Positions 20,201-30,362 of a stretch of DNA of 64,000 nucleotides are shown here, in pieces. Numbering within the stretch: the stretch's first letter is position 1; each line of letters starts with the position of its first letter. The notes under the pieces are model-generated. The model was not told the origin of the DNA. It did not search any database and saw only the letters and a program-made list of their open reading frames with translations. The translations under genes and the position numbers were made by a program. The stretch is from Cafeteria roenbergensis (lineage: Eukaryota; Sar; Bigyra; Bicosoecida; Cafeteriaceae). The stretch covers positions 124,001 to 188,000 of the forward strand of contig VLTN01000066.1 of NCBI GenBank assembly GCA_008330645.1, in the 5' to 3' direction.

Positions 20201-22907
20201 CGCCCAGCGCGCAGCGCCGGCCAGCCAGGAGGCAGCGGGGACGGGGCCCCGGACGCCTGTGAGGGCGGGCGCAGGCGCCGCCGTGCCGCCCCCGGACCGT
20301 CGGGGCCATCGGGCTCTCAGTCCGGCCGACGGTCTCCGTCGCCGCACCCAGTCCTCAGACGTCGGCCGTGGCCAGGGCTCACAGGCCCGTCTCGCGCCGG
20401 CCGACGACGCCTCGGCCAGCTGGGACCTGGGGGCAGGGACGGAGCGCCCGGGACCGCGCCTGTCGCGGGCAGGTCGGGGACGAAGCGGGAGCCACGACAC
20501 CGGGACAACCCGGGCTGGCGAGAGGCGGGGCGGGGGCGACGGCGGGGGTGGCGGGGCAGGCGTCCCTGCCAGTCCCAGCGGCGGGCAGTGGTTTGCGGCG
20601 GACGAGGCACCCGAGGGCGCGGCCGAGGAGCCCGATATTCCCGTCCGCGTGCGGCGGCGCATCGACGAGACGCCCTCAGGACCACCCGTGAGGGGGGCGC
20701 CGTTGCACGGAGAATCGCCCGGGGCTGCTGCCGACGCAGCAGCAGCCGGCTTTGCTGGAGGCAGCGCGCTGGGTGTCGTGGGCGCCATGTCAACGGCCGA
20801 CGCAGCGGCCGCTGCAGCCGCGCTTGCCAGGCCAGAGAGCTCCAAGGGCAGGCGTCGCAACGTGCGCGGTGGCCGGTCGGCGGTTCCCATTGCCGAGCGA
20901 TCGTTGGCCGGGGCGTCCGCTGCCGGCGGTGCCGCGGTGAGTCAGCCCAATGCTGGCTCGGGCACCGCAAGCCACTCCACCCGCGGCGCGGGCGGGCCTC
21001 ATGACGTGGGCCCTCCGCATCGGGATGGCTCCCCGCTCAGCCACTCCCCCTCCTTGGTCGGCATGCCCGCTCCGCCCGAGGGAGCTCCGCCGGTCACGCC
21101 GGCCGCCATGGAGGGGGACGGCTTTGGGGCGATGCCCGTTACATACGACATCCCCATCTCCGTGACCATGCACCACCGCGGCACCCGGCCGAAGCGGTCG
21201 GGACGGAAGCGGGCTGGCAGTCGGCGGAGCGGCAACCCGTCGCCGTCGAGGCCGGAAGTGTTGGCGGCGCCGGCTGCGAGCGGGGACTGGATCGCTTCGC
21301 CGCCGTCCCCGCGCAGTGGGCTCTCCGCTCACCGGTCGTCTGCGCAGCGGCTGCTAGACGGCGCCCCGTCCGCCTCCCCCGGCGCCTCGCCCAACCCAGC
21401 CTCGAGGGCCGCCCAGGCGTCGCCTTCCGCGGGGGTGGCGGCGGCCTCACCAGGCGCCAGGCGGCTGGTGAGCGGCACCAGCCGCCACACCGGGCCAGGA
21501 AAGTCGCGGGCCAGTCGCCGGCCGCCGGCCGGAACCAGCAGTGGCGCCGGCTTCGGCAGCGGGAGCGGCAGGCAAGAAGACGACGGGAGCCTTCGCGCCG
21601 CGGGCGATGCGTGGGTGCAGCCGCGGCTCGGCAGGGCGGACTCTTCCGGCTCTGCGGGCCTGCCTGGCGGCAGCATGGGGTCGTCGGCGCCCCCCCACCA
21701 CAGCAGCCTGCGGTGGGAATCTCCCTCGCCCGAAGGGGCGCGTCGCGCCGTCAACCCGTCGCCGTCCCGCCCCGCATCGGGCCGCGCCGGCTCTGCGCGC
21801 CAGTCCCCGGCCTTGGCGGTCGCGACTGAGGGGACGCTCCGTCCCGCGGAGCACGGCCGCGCGAGCCCAGGCGACGCAGCGGAGCAGTGGCGATCCGCCG
21901 AAGAGGGGCGCCTCCCGACCCGCCTGTCGCCCCTCGCCAGCCCGGACGGCGCCGCGCTCGCGGAGGGGTCCTGGGGCGGCCACTGGGCGACACCTCCGCT
22001 CCAGGCCGCGCCTGGGCTGGGTCGGTCGTCCCGCCTCTCCGCCACCAGCGACCACGGGTTCAGCGGCTCCGTCGGGGGCGACTCGTTGGCCAGCGACATG
22101 ACCGTGGCTTCCTTCGCTGCCAGCGGCGGCACGCCGGGGGACATGCCTCCGGCTCGACCCTTCGGCTCTCGCCTCGACTCCAGCTTCCTCGGGCTGTTTG
22201 CGTCGTCAGGCGGCGGAGGAGGCGGAGCAGGAGGCAGCGGCGGAGGCGGAATCAGTGGTGGTGTTGGCGCCGGCGGCGGCGGTGGAGGCGGAGGGGGCTT
22301 CGGTGCCGCAGGAGGCAGCGGGTCTGCCCGCCGGCTGCGGCCGCGGGCTCCACGCGCGGTCGAGTCGTTCGTGACTGCCGGCCGCAGCGAAGCCGACGAG
22401 GACGACGAGGAGGACGCGGAGCTCGCACAGCCCACGCCCACACGCGCGATGGTGCCGCAGACACCGCCCATGCGCCTGGCGCCCGGCGGCGATGCGACCG
22501 CCGCCACCGCGCCTCGCCGGCTCATCCAGCGGGGTGGGTCAAACTCCCGAATCGACAGCCCGTCCGAGCCCGTCTCATCGGCTTCGAGGGCTGTTTTCGG
22601 CAGCACCGGCGGGCCAAGGGCGGCAGTCTCGCTTGCGGGGCGGCACGGGCCAGTGAGGGTTCTGGACGCGAGTCAGCCGCGAGCCTGGGGCCAGGGGTCG
22701 GGCGAGCGCGGGTACTCGGGCGCGGGCAGGCTGCGACTGCCGGCCCTATCAGGAGAGCGCGATTGGTCCCGAGGCGAGCAGTCCAGCGCTTCTGGACCTG
22801 GCGCCCAGGCCTTTCAGCCGCGCCTAGGCTCCCCGTGGACGCCTGGCACTGGTCCCATCAGCCGCCCGCGAGCCTCGGCGGGCACGCGGCGGCCCAGCAA
22901 CCAATAG
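16707..22907 (+). CDS. Very large low-complexity protein, unknown function
   Basis: One open frame of 2,066 residues from the first ATG (MAIDASMLHG); a TTG lies 15 nt upstream in frame. The protein is rich in Gly, Ser, Ala, Arg and Pro almost throughout, with Gly runs near residues 163-172 and 1,835-1,870, and is probably disordered. No domain was recognised. Less biased islands, which may be binding motifs, include SPYAMKVGTVHHWHP (about residue 995) and VTYDIPISVTMHHRGTRP (about 1,480). Gly/Ser/Arg composition occurs in scaffold, RNA-binding or cytoskeletal proteins, but nothing here decides. Competing frames on the opposite strand reach only about 530 residues and are read as shadows. No intron was seen in 6.2 kb. 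Confidence 0.7.
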
Positions 22908-23257
22908 CCCCGCCGCGCGACGCGGCTGCTTTCGTTTTTCAGACTGCCTCATCCGGCGCGCGCGTGGCCAAGGGCTGCGCGCTCCCATGGTCGAGACGCT
23001 CCGGCACACACGCATCTGAATGCCTGCCGGAGTTGATGCGCGGCCGGCTCGCTTGGCTTTGGTGGTTTGAGTGCGGGCCATTGATTGTGCGTGTCACAGC
23101 TTTCATTGCAGGCATTCCGCTGAGACGTCGTCACGCAGGCGGGGCTGGGGTGCTCGAGCTGCAGCAGCAAGCGCCATCCCGATTGGGCTCGGGAGGGGAG
23201 AGGCGCGCCGCCGCGCTCGTTGCTTGCCCAGCACTCGTGCAGCGATGCACTTCGCGC
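22908..23257. other. Convergent intergenic region
   Basis: This 350-nt gap lies between the stops of the disordered-protein gene (+) and the phosphatase gene (-). It is presumably 3' untranslated sequence. Nothing else was seen in it. Confidence 0.5.
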
Positions 23258-25631
23258 TCAGAACGAGGGCGGGTAGTCCTGCGTGACCGTGAAGTCGAAG
23301 TGCAGAGTGTCGGTCACGTCCGCGTAGTAGCGGAAGGTGAGGTGGGTGGAGTTGGCCGTCATGGTGCTGTAGCCGTGCTCGTAAGCGTGGAAGATGGTGC
23401 GGTCGTCGAGGTTGGGGAACTTGGAGAGGGTCTGGCCGGCGTTGCCGATGACGGAATGAATCACGCCCGTGTAGGGCCCGTTGAGGGTCTTGGAGGCGCA
23501 CTTGGTGCCGTTGGAGTAGCGCTCGAAGGGGCACCACACCTGGCTGTTGTGGACGTGACCGTAGAGGGAGAGGGTGACATGGTGCTCGTCCAGCAGCGGC
23601 TCGATCTGGCCCAGGTGCTCGTCGCGGTCGTTGCCCGTGTAGATCGGCCGGTGGCCGAACACAATGACCCAGGGGGTGGCCTTGCGGTCGACTGCCTCGA
23701 GGTCCTGCTTGATGAACTTGTACTGCGCGGACGAGGGCCCGCAGTCCAGCTCCGTGTCCCACATCAGGTAGTGCACGGGGCCATAGTTGAAGCTGCGCTA
23801 GGCCAGAGTTCGAAAGCAGAATCGTTCGGGAAGACGTGGTGCGGGGCTGCGTCTGCAAGCCGCCGCGACGCACGCGCGCGCCGCCGCCGCCGCAGCATTT
23901 CATTTCAGTGCCAACGCTGGCGACGGACCTCCACCGGGAGGCTTACCTGTACCAGACGTCGTGCTCTGACGTCTTGGACGGCACGGGGAAGCGGTGCACA
24001 GTGGGCACGCCGCACTCGCCGCCCGAGTCCTTGGAGTCGTAGTATGTGCCGGCCTCCTCGGTCGACCAGTCCTGCTCGTGGTTGCCCAGCCTGCGCCAGC
24101 GTGAGATGCGGGGAGGGAGCGCCGTGCGCATAGAAAGACAAGCTGCCCGCCGGCACGCGAGCGCGACGAGCACGAGGCTGCCGGCGGTCAAGAGGGCGAG
24201 CGTGCGCGCACGGGGGGGGGTTGGGGAGGGGGGAGGGGGAGGAGCGGCGGGCTGCGGGGCCAGGGACTTGCTCTCACCCGACCATGTATGGGGCGCCCGT
24301 CTGGTAGACCTTGTCCATCTCGGTCTCGAAGGCCTCCCACTTGACCTCAATCCCGGTCGCGTAGGCGATGTCGCCGGCGTGGAGGATCATGTTGTACCCG
24401 GCCTTGGCATGCTCCTCCATGCCGCGAGCCGTCATCCACGCCTGCGGCTCCGCCCAGTGGAAGGAGCTCGAGTCGTTGAAGCTGACGCCCTTGTCGGCCA
24501 CCAGGATGACATTCACCGTGGCGGAGGGGTCCGCACCGAGGGTGGCCGTGAATGAGAGGACCGGGGACCACCCGAAGACGTCGTCGCCGTACTGGTAGAA
24601 CACCTTGGTCTTGCCGTCTGTGGGCAGGCCGCTGAGGAGAGCGCGGTGGAAGTAGCCCGGGTCGTGCCAGCCCCAGGTGGCGCCCGGCGACGGGTGGCAG
24701 AGGTCGTCGCGCGAGTAGGAGCGGGACGTGGCCGGCACAACCTTGGTCAGCGAGCTCGCGTTGAAGCCGTAGCGCACGGCGGCCTTGCCGGAAAGCGACT
24801 TGGACTGGAAGTGTACCATCATCTGGTCGTCCTGCTGCCAGCGCGCGAGCTTGCCGTGCATGTAAGAGGCCTTGTCCTCGACGGTGACCATGTTGGACCA
24901 CGCGAGCAGCTCCGGGGTGTCCAGGCCGCCAGCGAACAGGCCGACAGCGAGGTCGAACCGGGCGTTGATGAGGTCAAGATTCCAAGACGCGGTGGGTTCT
25001 GCGGTGGCGAGCGACGGCAGGGCCAGCAGGCGAGATGCGTCTGGGGTGCACAGCCGCCGCACCTTGGTTGCGGGGCAGCCGGGACGCGCTCGCGGTGGCG
25101 CCATCCGGCGCGGACCCATCGCCAAACGCGCCCGTGTGCCTCTGTAGAGCGGCGCTCCAGGAAGGCAGCACCACAGCAGGGGGCAACGGCGTGCAGCCAA
25201 GGCAAGATTCGACGCCCGATCATTGCAAGCAACCGGATCAGGCGCCATCGCGGCCCGAGACCGGGCAGCCGTGCGCCGTGCGCCGTTGCAACAAAGCAGC
25301 CCCGCTTGCAGTCTCGTGGCGTGGCAAAGCCGTGCTCACCGCTCGGGCTGAAGGACTTGTTCATGTTGCACTCGAGGTAGTGCAGCGGTGCGGTGGCGAG
25401 CCAAGGGCTCGTTGCCGGATACGGCTGCGGCGGGATGGCAGTCGCATTGATGTCAGCGGGAGTGCCCTTATCCGGCACGCTGAAGGTTGCCACGAAGCAC
25501 CCGTCCTTGCCCTCGGGGAACGTCCAAGTGACCGTGGAGACGGTTTTCGAGCCCTTGAACGATTCCGGAGTGACAGTCACGCTCTGTGCCGCAGCAGCGG
25601 CCGCTGCGCATGCGAGCAGGAGAGTGCGCAT
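23258..25631 (-). CDS. Purple acid phosphatase, secreted
   Basis: Four exons on the minus strand: 25340..25631, 24278..24998, 23947..24090 and 23258..23792, totalling 563 residues with consistent phases (1, 2, 2). The start at 25631 gives a signal peptide, MRTLLLACAAAAAAAQS. An N-terminal fibronectin-like domain (about 18-230) precedes the metallophosphatase domain. All five metal-binding blocks are present: LVADKGV (GDxG position), GDIAYATG, GNHEQDW, VFGHRPIY and YGHVHNSQVW. This is the pattern of plant and protist high-molecular-weight PAPs, Fe-Zn or Fe-Mn enzymes that release phosphate from organic esters outside the cell or in vacuoles. Exon 2 to 3 splicing creates the GNHE block. Intron 1 (341 nt) is the longest of those found. 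A divergent two-exon gene starts 174 nt away. Confidence 0.95.
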
Positions 25632-25805
25632 GAGCCTCAAGCCGACTGGAGCCCCTGCCGCTCGCGCGAGTGGCGCGTCGGTGGTTGCAGCTGCTCGGTC
25701 GGCAGCCCCCCCGAGTTCGACGAGCGGCTCTGCGCGCTTGCGATCGGCCTTGGCTCGGGACGCCTCGGGGCGGGCTCCCGCTCACCAGAGGCCAAGGGAG
25801 TCGCG
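25632..25805. promoter_or_regulatory. Compact divergent promoter region
   Basis: Only 174 nt separate the start of the phosphatase (-) from the start of the small two-exon gene (+), so promoters and leaders of both must fit here. No known core element was recognised. Confidence 0.5.
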
Positions 25806-26306
25806 ATGAAGGCTACGCGCGCTGTCATGGGAGGCGGCCGCCGCTTCTTCCACCCTCGCTACGTGTGGAGCCCGGCCGGTGGCTACTGGAACGACGGCTC
25901 GGCTGCCGCCGCAGGCCGCAAGTGGCTGCTTTTCGGCGGCGCCGGCATGCTGATTTTTGCCGTGTCCCGCTACTCGTCGTCTCACGAGGTGAGCAGCTGC
26001 CGCGGCGCGATCGCGTGGCACTGCCCGGTGGCGACATCCGGACGGCGAAGGGTCGACGCGGGCACGCGCTGGCCCGGGCGGGGGCTGCCTTCGGCATCGT
26101 CGCCCGCCACAGGGCGCCCGGCTGCGAGCGGGGCACGCCTGCGCGCGCCCCTCGCTGCCCGGCATCGCCGCCGCACCCCTTTCCATCCCAACCCGTAATG
26201 CTGCGATTCCTGCCGTGGCCACTCGCAGAAGTTGCGCAACCCCGACGGCCAGGACATGGTTCCGTCCGCGCTCCTGCGGACCAGGGATGCCCCTGAGCGC
26301 CAGTGA
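25806..26306 (+). CDS. Small single-pass, mitochondrial-looking protein, 86 residues
   Basis: Exons 25806..25988 and 26229..26306 (intron 240 nt, GTGAGC...CGCAG, phase 0) encode 86 residues. The N-terminus carries HPRYVWSPAGGYW, followed by one hydrophobic helix (KWLLFGGAGMLIFAVSRY, about 40-57) and a polar C-terminus with MVPSALLRTRD. From memory, short fungal and plant mitochondrial proteins, some described as complex I accessory subunits, share the layout HP-x-x-VWSPAGG-x-W, one helix and a short tail ending in a Pro-Ser motif. That points to the mitochondrial inner membrane, but the identity is inference. Start choice: first ATG in frame, immediately upstream of the conserved motif. Confidence 0.72.
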
Positions 26307-26579
26307 GGGGGGTGAGGCCGCCTCCTCGCACTGCCCCACGGGCGACCTCAACGGGGAGGACGGGGTGTGCGCAGGCGACCCCCGCTTGCTGATTTGTGTG
26401 TGTGCGTGCGCCCGAGCAAGGGCGCGCAATCTGTCATCAACGCTGCACGGCGTCGCGACGGCCCGCTTCGAGGCACGCCCGGCATGCACGCACCACCGAA
26501 CACCCTCCCGGCGCAGCAGCAGCCGGGGCGCAAACCTGGCCTTGGAGCACAGTGCGCGAGTTGGCATCGCTGGCAGCCT

Positions 26580-29500
26580 TCAGTGGTGCACAACCTCGAG
26601 GTTGGGCATCCCCCAGGCGCGGTGGCCCATGTCACGGGCCATCATCGCGAGCCCTTCCGTCTCAATGCGGCGCCTATAGGGAGCGGGCGGGAAGACCAGT
26701 CCCTCGCGATGCAGGTCAGCCCTGATCAGAAGCATCGCCCCGCCCACTCCGTCCAGCTCCACAACACGTGTGACGTTTCCGTCCCCGCGCAGCTTGGAGA
26801 GCGGCAGGTTTCCCGTGGGCCTGTACCCCTCGACCAGCAGCTCTGGCCCGTCCGCCCACTCGCCCCAGCCGGTTGTCCACCTGCTCCGGCCCGTTCCAGC
26901 GTCCGCGTCGCCGTCCGCCGCTGCGCCCGCCCTCACAGCGCCGGCAGAGCTGCCCGCATCGGCCTCGCGCAGAGGCCACAGTGGCCTGCATTCCGACTCC
27001 ACGGCAGCGGGCTCCGAGGCGCCCTTCGCGGCAGCGCCACCCCTGCCCACGATCCGCTGCGCGGACGTCACGAGGCAGGCGGCGACCTCCGCGGGCAGCC
27101 CTGTGGCCGAGGCGACCTCCGCTGCCGGCAGCCCCGCCAACCGCGCTGTGCGCCGCGACCCTGCGGCGAGGGGGTGAAGCGGCGGCTGCTGCTTGGCGGC
27201 TGCCGCGCTCGGCGCAGCCAAAGAGAGCAGTCGTCGGCCCGACGCCCCGCTGCCAGCGGGAGCAGATCGGGCGCTGTCCAGAGCATCGGAAAGCTCGGAG
27301 GAGCCGGAGCCGCCACCCGTATTCTGGCCAGTCTCCCGGTGAGTTTCGGCTTGACCGTCGTCCGCTGATGCCGAGCCGTCGTCGTCGTCCTCAGCGCTCG
27401 CAGACCTGACCAGCGCGGCCTCGTCCAGCCTCGAGGGCCTCGCCCTCTCCTCCGTCGGCGTGGCCCGCGCATCCACCGGCTCCTCCTCCGCCCTGACAGC
27501 GGCGTCCAGCTTCGACGGCCTCGCCCTCTCCCCCGTCGGCGTGGCCCGCGCATCCACCGGCTCCTCCTCCGCCCTGGCAGCGGCGTCCAGCTTCGACGGC
27601 CTCGCCCTCTCCCCCGTCGGCGTGGCCCGCGCATCCACCGGCTCCTCCTCCGCCCTGACAGCGGCGTCCAGCCTCGAGGGCCTCGCCCTCTCCTCCGTCG
27701 GCGTGGCCCGCGCATCCACCGGCTCCTCCTCCGCCCTGGCAGCGGCGTCCAGCTTCGACGGCCTCGCCCTCTCCCCCGTCGGCGTGGCCCGCGCATCCAC
27801 CGGCTCCTCCTCCGCCCTGGCAGCGGCGTCCAGCTTCGAGGGCCTCGCCCTCTCCCCCGTCGGCGTGGCCCGCGCATCCACCGCCTCCTCCTCCTCCGCC
27901 CTGACAGCGGCGTCCAGCTTCGAGGGCCTCGCCCTCTCCTCCGTCGGCGTGGCCCGCGCATCCATCGCCTCCTCCTCCTCCGCCTTGGCAGCGGCGTCCA
28001 GCTTCGACGGCCTCGCCCTCTCCCCCGTCGGCGTGGCCCGCGCATCCACCGGCTCCTCCTCCGCCCTGACAGCGCCGTCCAGCTTCGACGGCCTCGCCCT
28101 CGGCTTCATCGGCGTGGCCCGCGCATCCACCGGCTCCTCCTCCTCCGCCCTGACAGCGCCGTCCAGCTTCGAGGGCCTCGCCCTCTCCTCCGTCGGCGTG
28201 GCCCGCGCATCCACCGGCTCCTCCTCCGCCTTGGCAGCGGCGTCCAGCTTCGAGAGGTTTTCTCTCGGCAACATGGACGAGCGCTGCTGACTTGTGTTGC
28301 CGTCTGTGGCCACGACCGGGCGTCCGGTTGTGCCGGCTGGCTGTGTTTCCTCGCTTGCCAGAGTCCTTGGTCGGATGGTGGAGTTCCCTGCAGCTGGAGC
28401 CTGCGCCGGCGCTGGGTCCAGGAGGCGGTCAAGGGAGTCAGCCGCAGTGGCAAGTGCCGCTTCGCTAGCCCAGGCTGCCCCGTCCTTGGGCATCCCCTTT
28501 GAAGAATGAACCCGGGCGGACGACGCACACGACGCAACAAGTGACGACGTCGTCATGCGCCGGAGTGAGGCGGCAGTGATGTCGGCCGCAGGCGGCACCG
28601 CGAGCCCTCCCCAGGAAAGCTTCACGCGGGGGGCCTGCCACGCGTTCAGGTCGTACGAGCGGCTGCCTGGCGACATGACCGCGTTCGGGGTTACGATGTC
28701 CTTGCCGGAGGCCAAAAGGCCGCGCAACACCCCTGCGGGGTACGAGTGGAGGTCGCTGTCGATCCACAGCACATACGCCTCGTCGTCCAGGGCTCGCGAC
28801 AAGAGGTAGTTGCGCGAGCGAGCCATGACGGCCCGCCGGCGCAGCTGAGCTTCCTCTCCGTGTCTCTCGCTTCGCTTCAGTGCGACGCCGAACGATTTGC
28901 TGAAGACTTGCACGCGCCTGAAGGCGGCGCCCTGCGACTTGGCCAGCGACTCGAGCTTGCCCATGGTGGAGACCCCTTCAGGCGCCCCGTGGTCGTCGGA
29001 GTCGCTCTCAAGGAAGGCAACTGAGATGCGCGACTTCGGGTAGTCGAGTGCATTCAGGTTCTTCCAGAACCTGTCCAGGTGGCCCCAAGCGTTCTTCACA
29101 GGGGTCAACACCAGCACCAGCGGCTCCGTTGCCTCCGGGGCCGTAGATGGCAGGGGAGTGGGGCTTGGGTGCGCTGGCTCCTCCATCGCGGCTGCTGCGG
29201 GTGTGGATGGTGTCGCAGGGTCTGCATCGCGCTCGCCACCCGCAGTTGCCTTCGGCAACTTGTTCGCTCCCGGCCACTTGCCCCGGTGCACAGCGTGCCC
29301 GTCCCGCAAGTGCAGCGTTGTCTCGGGTGGCAGCTCAGCGCCACGACCCCCAGCGCGAGCGCCTCGCACTGCGTGGGCGTGCGCAGAACGCCAAAGGCCA
29401 GCGCGCCCCTGTGCAGCTCCGCCGGCAACAGCAGGCGTCGCAGGCGGCCCTTTCCCGAACACGCCGCCCAGAGACAGACCCGGAGACGCCATAATCAGAA

Positions 29501-29672
29501 CGGTTGACAAAGCCGAGCTCAAGACCGCTCCCGCAAGGATGAGCCCAATTGTGCGAACGGAGCAGCAGTTGCATCCCGAGCAAGCCGCCCGCCAGGAGAC
29601 GGCCCCGCCCTTGAGCGTCTCGCCGTTGCGCGTGGAATGGCCGGCAGGCGATGTTCGCGTGCCAGCAGCCAT
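26580..29672 (-). CDS. Golgi alpha-mannosyltransferase-like protein (GT62, Anp1/Mnn9/Van1 family) with repeat insertion
   Basis: One exon, 1,030 residues. It has type II topology: a short cytosolic tail, a helix at about 41-63 (TIGLILAGAVLSSALSTVLI) and a Pro/Ala stem. The GT62 domain begins near 185 with LVLVLTPVKNAW, then ARSRNYLLSRAL (MARSRNYLL in full) and the metal/nucleotide site VLWIDSDLHSYP (DSD). It is broken off after VTPNAVMSP...YDLNAW and resumes only at about 955 with VVELDGVGGAMLLIRADLHR and IETEGLAMMARDMGH, the family's C-terminal signature. Between them lie about 550 low-complexity residues, including ten copies of a 27-28-residue repeat. Family members extend mannose chains on glycoproteins in the Golgi. 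All key motifs survive, so the enzyme may be active with a large surface loop. Confidence 0.9.
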   Translation of the reverse strand: MAAGTRTSPAGHSTRNGETLKGGAVSWRAACSGCNCCSVRTIGLILAGAVLSSALSTVLIMASPGLSLGGVFGKGPPATPAVAGGAAQGRAGLWRSAHAHAVRGARAGGRGAELPPETTLHLRDGHAVHRGKWPGANKLPKATAGGERDADPATPSTPAAAAMEEPAHPSPTPLPSTAPEATEPLVLVLTPVKNAWGHLDRFWKNLNALDYPKSRISVAFLESDSDDHGAPEGVSTMGKLESLAKSQGAAFRRVQVFSKSFGVALKRSERHGEEAQLRRRAVMARSRNYLLSRALDDEAYVLWIDSDLHSYPAGVLRGLLASGKDIVTPNAVMSPGSRSYDLNAWQAPRVKLSWGGLAVPPAADITAASLRRMTTSSLVASCASSARVHSSKGMPKDGAAWASEAALATAADSLDRLLDPAPAQAPAAGNSTIRPRTLASEETQPAGTTGRPVVATDGNTSQQRSSMLPRENLSKLDAAAKAEEEPVDARATPTEERARPSKLDGAVRAEEEEPVDARATPMKPRARPSKLDGAVRAEEEPVDARATPTGERARPSKLDAAAKAEEEEAMDARATPTEERARPSKLDAAVRAEEEEAVDARATPTGERARPSKLDAAARAEEEPVDARATPTGERARPSKLDAAARAEEEPVDARATPTEERARPSRLDAAVRAEEEPVDARATPTGERARPSKLDAAARAEEEPVDARATPTGERARPSKLDAAVRAEEEPVDARATPTEERARPSRLDEAALVRSASAEDDDDGSASADDGQAETHRETGQNTGGGSGSSELSDALDSARSAPAGSGASGRRLLSLAAPSAAAAKQQPPLHPLAAGSRRTARLAGLPAAEVASATGLPAEVAACLVTSAQRIVGRGGAAAKGASEPAAVESECRPLWPLREADAGSSAGAVRAGAAADGDADAGTGRSRWTTGWGEWADGPELLVEGYRPTGNLPLSKLRGDGNVTRVVELDGVGGAMLLIRADLHREGLVFPPAPYRRRIETEGLAMMARDMGHRAWGMPNLEVVHH
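27431..28250 (-). repeat. Coding minisatellite, 10 copies of 81-84 nt
   Basis: Ten complete units of 27 or 28 residues plus a partial one. The unit reads about SKLDAAVRAEEEPVDARATP followed by TGERARP. Copies differ by an extra Glu codon (81 against 84 nt), by Lys/Arg, PV/AV/AM and TGE/TEE swaps, and one carries MKP. All units stay in frame within the GT62-like gene. The charged pattern suggests a helical or disordered spacer. Confidence 0.93.
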
Positions 29673-29807
29673 TCCCCTCCCCTGGCAGCCGTCAGTGCGC
29701 GGCTGGCGACGCTTGCCTCAACTTGCGGAGCTCTGCCAAGGCTCCGTACCGCGGAAAAGCGCTCCACTGACGCGGCCCGAAGCCGGACATCAGCCGCACA
29801 CTGCAGG
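29673..29807. promoter_or_regulatory. Very short divergent upstream region
   Basis: Just 135 nt lie between the GT62-like start (-) and the preferred start of the ACT-domain protein (+). If the ACT gene used its upstream ATG at 29637, the two coding regions would overlap head to head by 36 nt. Confidence 0.4.
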
Positions 29808-30362
29808 ATGATCGTGCGCGCAGGCCTCGGGTCGGCCCGAGTATTGGGGAGGTCCAGCACGCTTGCTGCTGGTGTCGGGCGCAGTGTGATGATTCACACT
29901 CTCGCGCTTGACTTGCTGAGGGAGCCTCACTACGTTGCCAAAAGCAAATCGGCAGCCTTTGTAGGCGAGGTGGCATCTGAAGCAGCGGAGGCTGCTGCTG
30001 GGGGAGTGTCTTGTGTCCGGGCGCTCACCTTGGTCTCCGTGAGCGAAGGGGAGGTCTCCGCCGTGTTTCCCTCATCGCAAGACGGCGCTGGCCCTTTGCA
30101 GCGCGCTCTGGGCGCCGAGGGGGTTGTTGAGGGCCCTTTCGCTGTGTTTCGTGTCCGAGGTCCCTTGGACTTTGGCATGGTGGGGGTAATGGCGGAGTTG
30201 TCGCAAGCGTTGCAGTTGGCAGGCTTGAGCATCCTCGCAATCTCCACGTTCGACACAGACTTTGTGCTGGTTGGACACGCAAACAAAGGCGCTGCCGTTG
30301 AGGCGCTGACCTCGTGGGGAGGACCCAAGTACAAGTTTGACGTTGCGGCATGGTCTGATTGA
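29808..30362 (+). CDS. ACT-domain protein (single-exon, ACT_7-like)
   Basis: 184 residues from MIVRAGLG. Other in-frame starts are 29637 (overlaps the neighbour's coding start) and 29889 (MIHTLALDLL). The C-terminal ACT domain is clear: FAVFRVRGPLDFGMVGVMAE, then LAGLSILAISTFDTDFVLV, which matches the family of small bacterial and eukaryotic ACT proteins with the pattern GPLDF...I...ISTYDTDYVLV. An upstream half, VSCVRALTLVSVSEGEVSAV, matches the first strands (SxTRTxDELSIV) of these proteins. ACT domains bind amino acids and often act as sensors, as in CASTOR proteins. The ligand is unknown. Residues before about 30 are variable and could include a targeting segment if the longest start is used. 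Confidence 0.82.
   Translation: MIVRAGLGSARVLGRSSTLAAGVGRSVMIHTLALDLLREPHYVAKSKSAAFVGEVASEAAEAAAGGVSCVRALTLVSVSEGEVSAVFPSSQDGAGPLQRALGAEGVVEGPFAVFRVRGPLDFGMVGVMAELSQALQLAGLSILAISTFDTDFVLVGHANKGAAVEALTSWGGPKYKFDVAAWSD

Noticed and set aside
18726-20309. Minus-strand frame of 527 residues inside the large disordered-protein gene
   Set aside because: It is one of many overlapping opposite-strand frames expected in GC-rich coding DNA; the plus frame runs unbroken for 6.2 kb.
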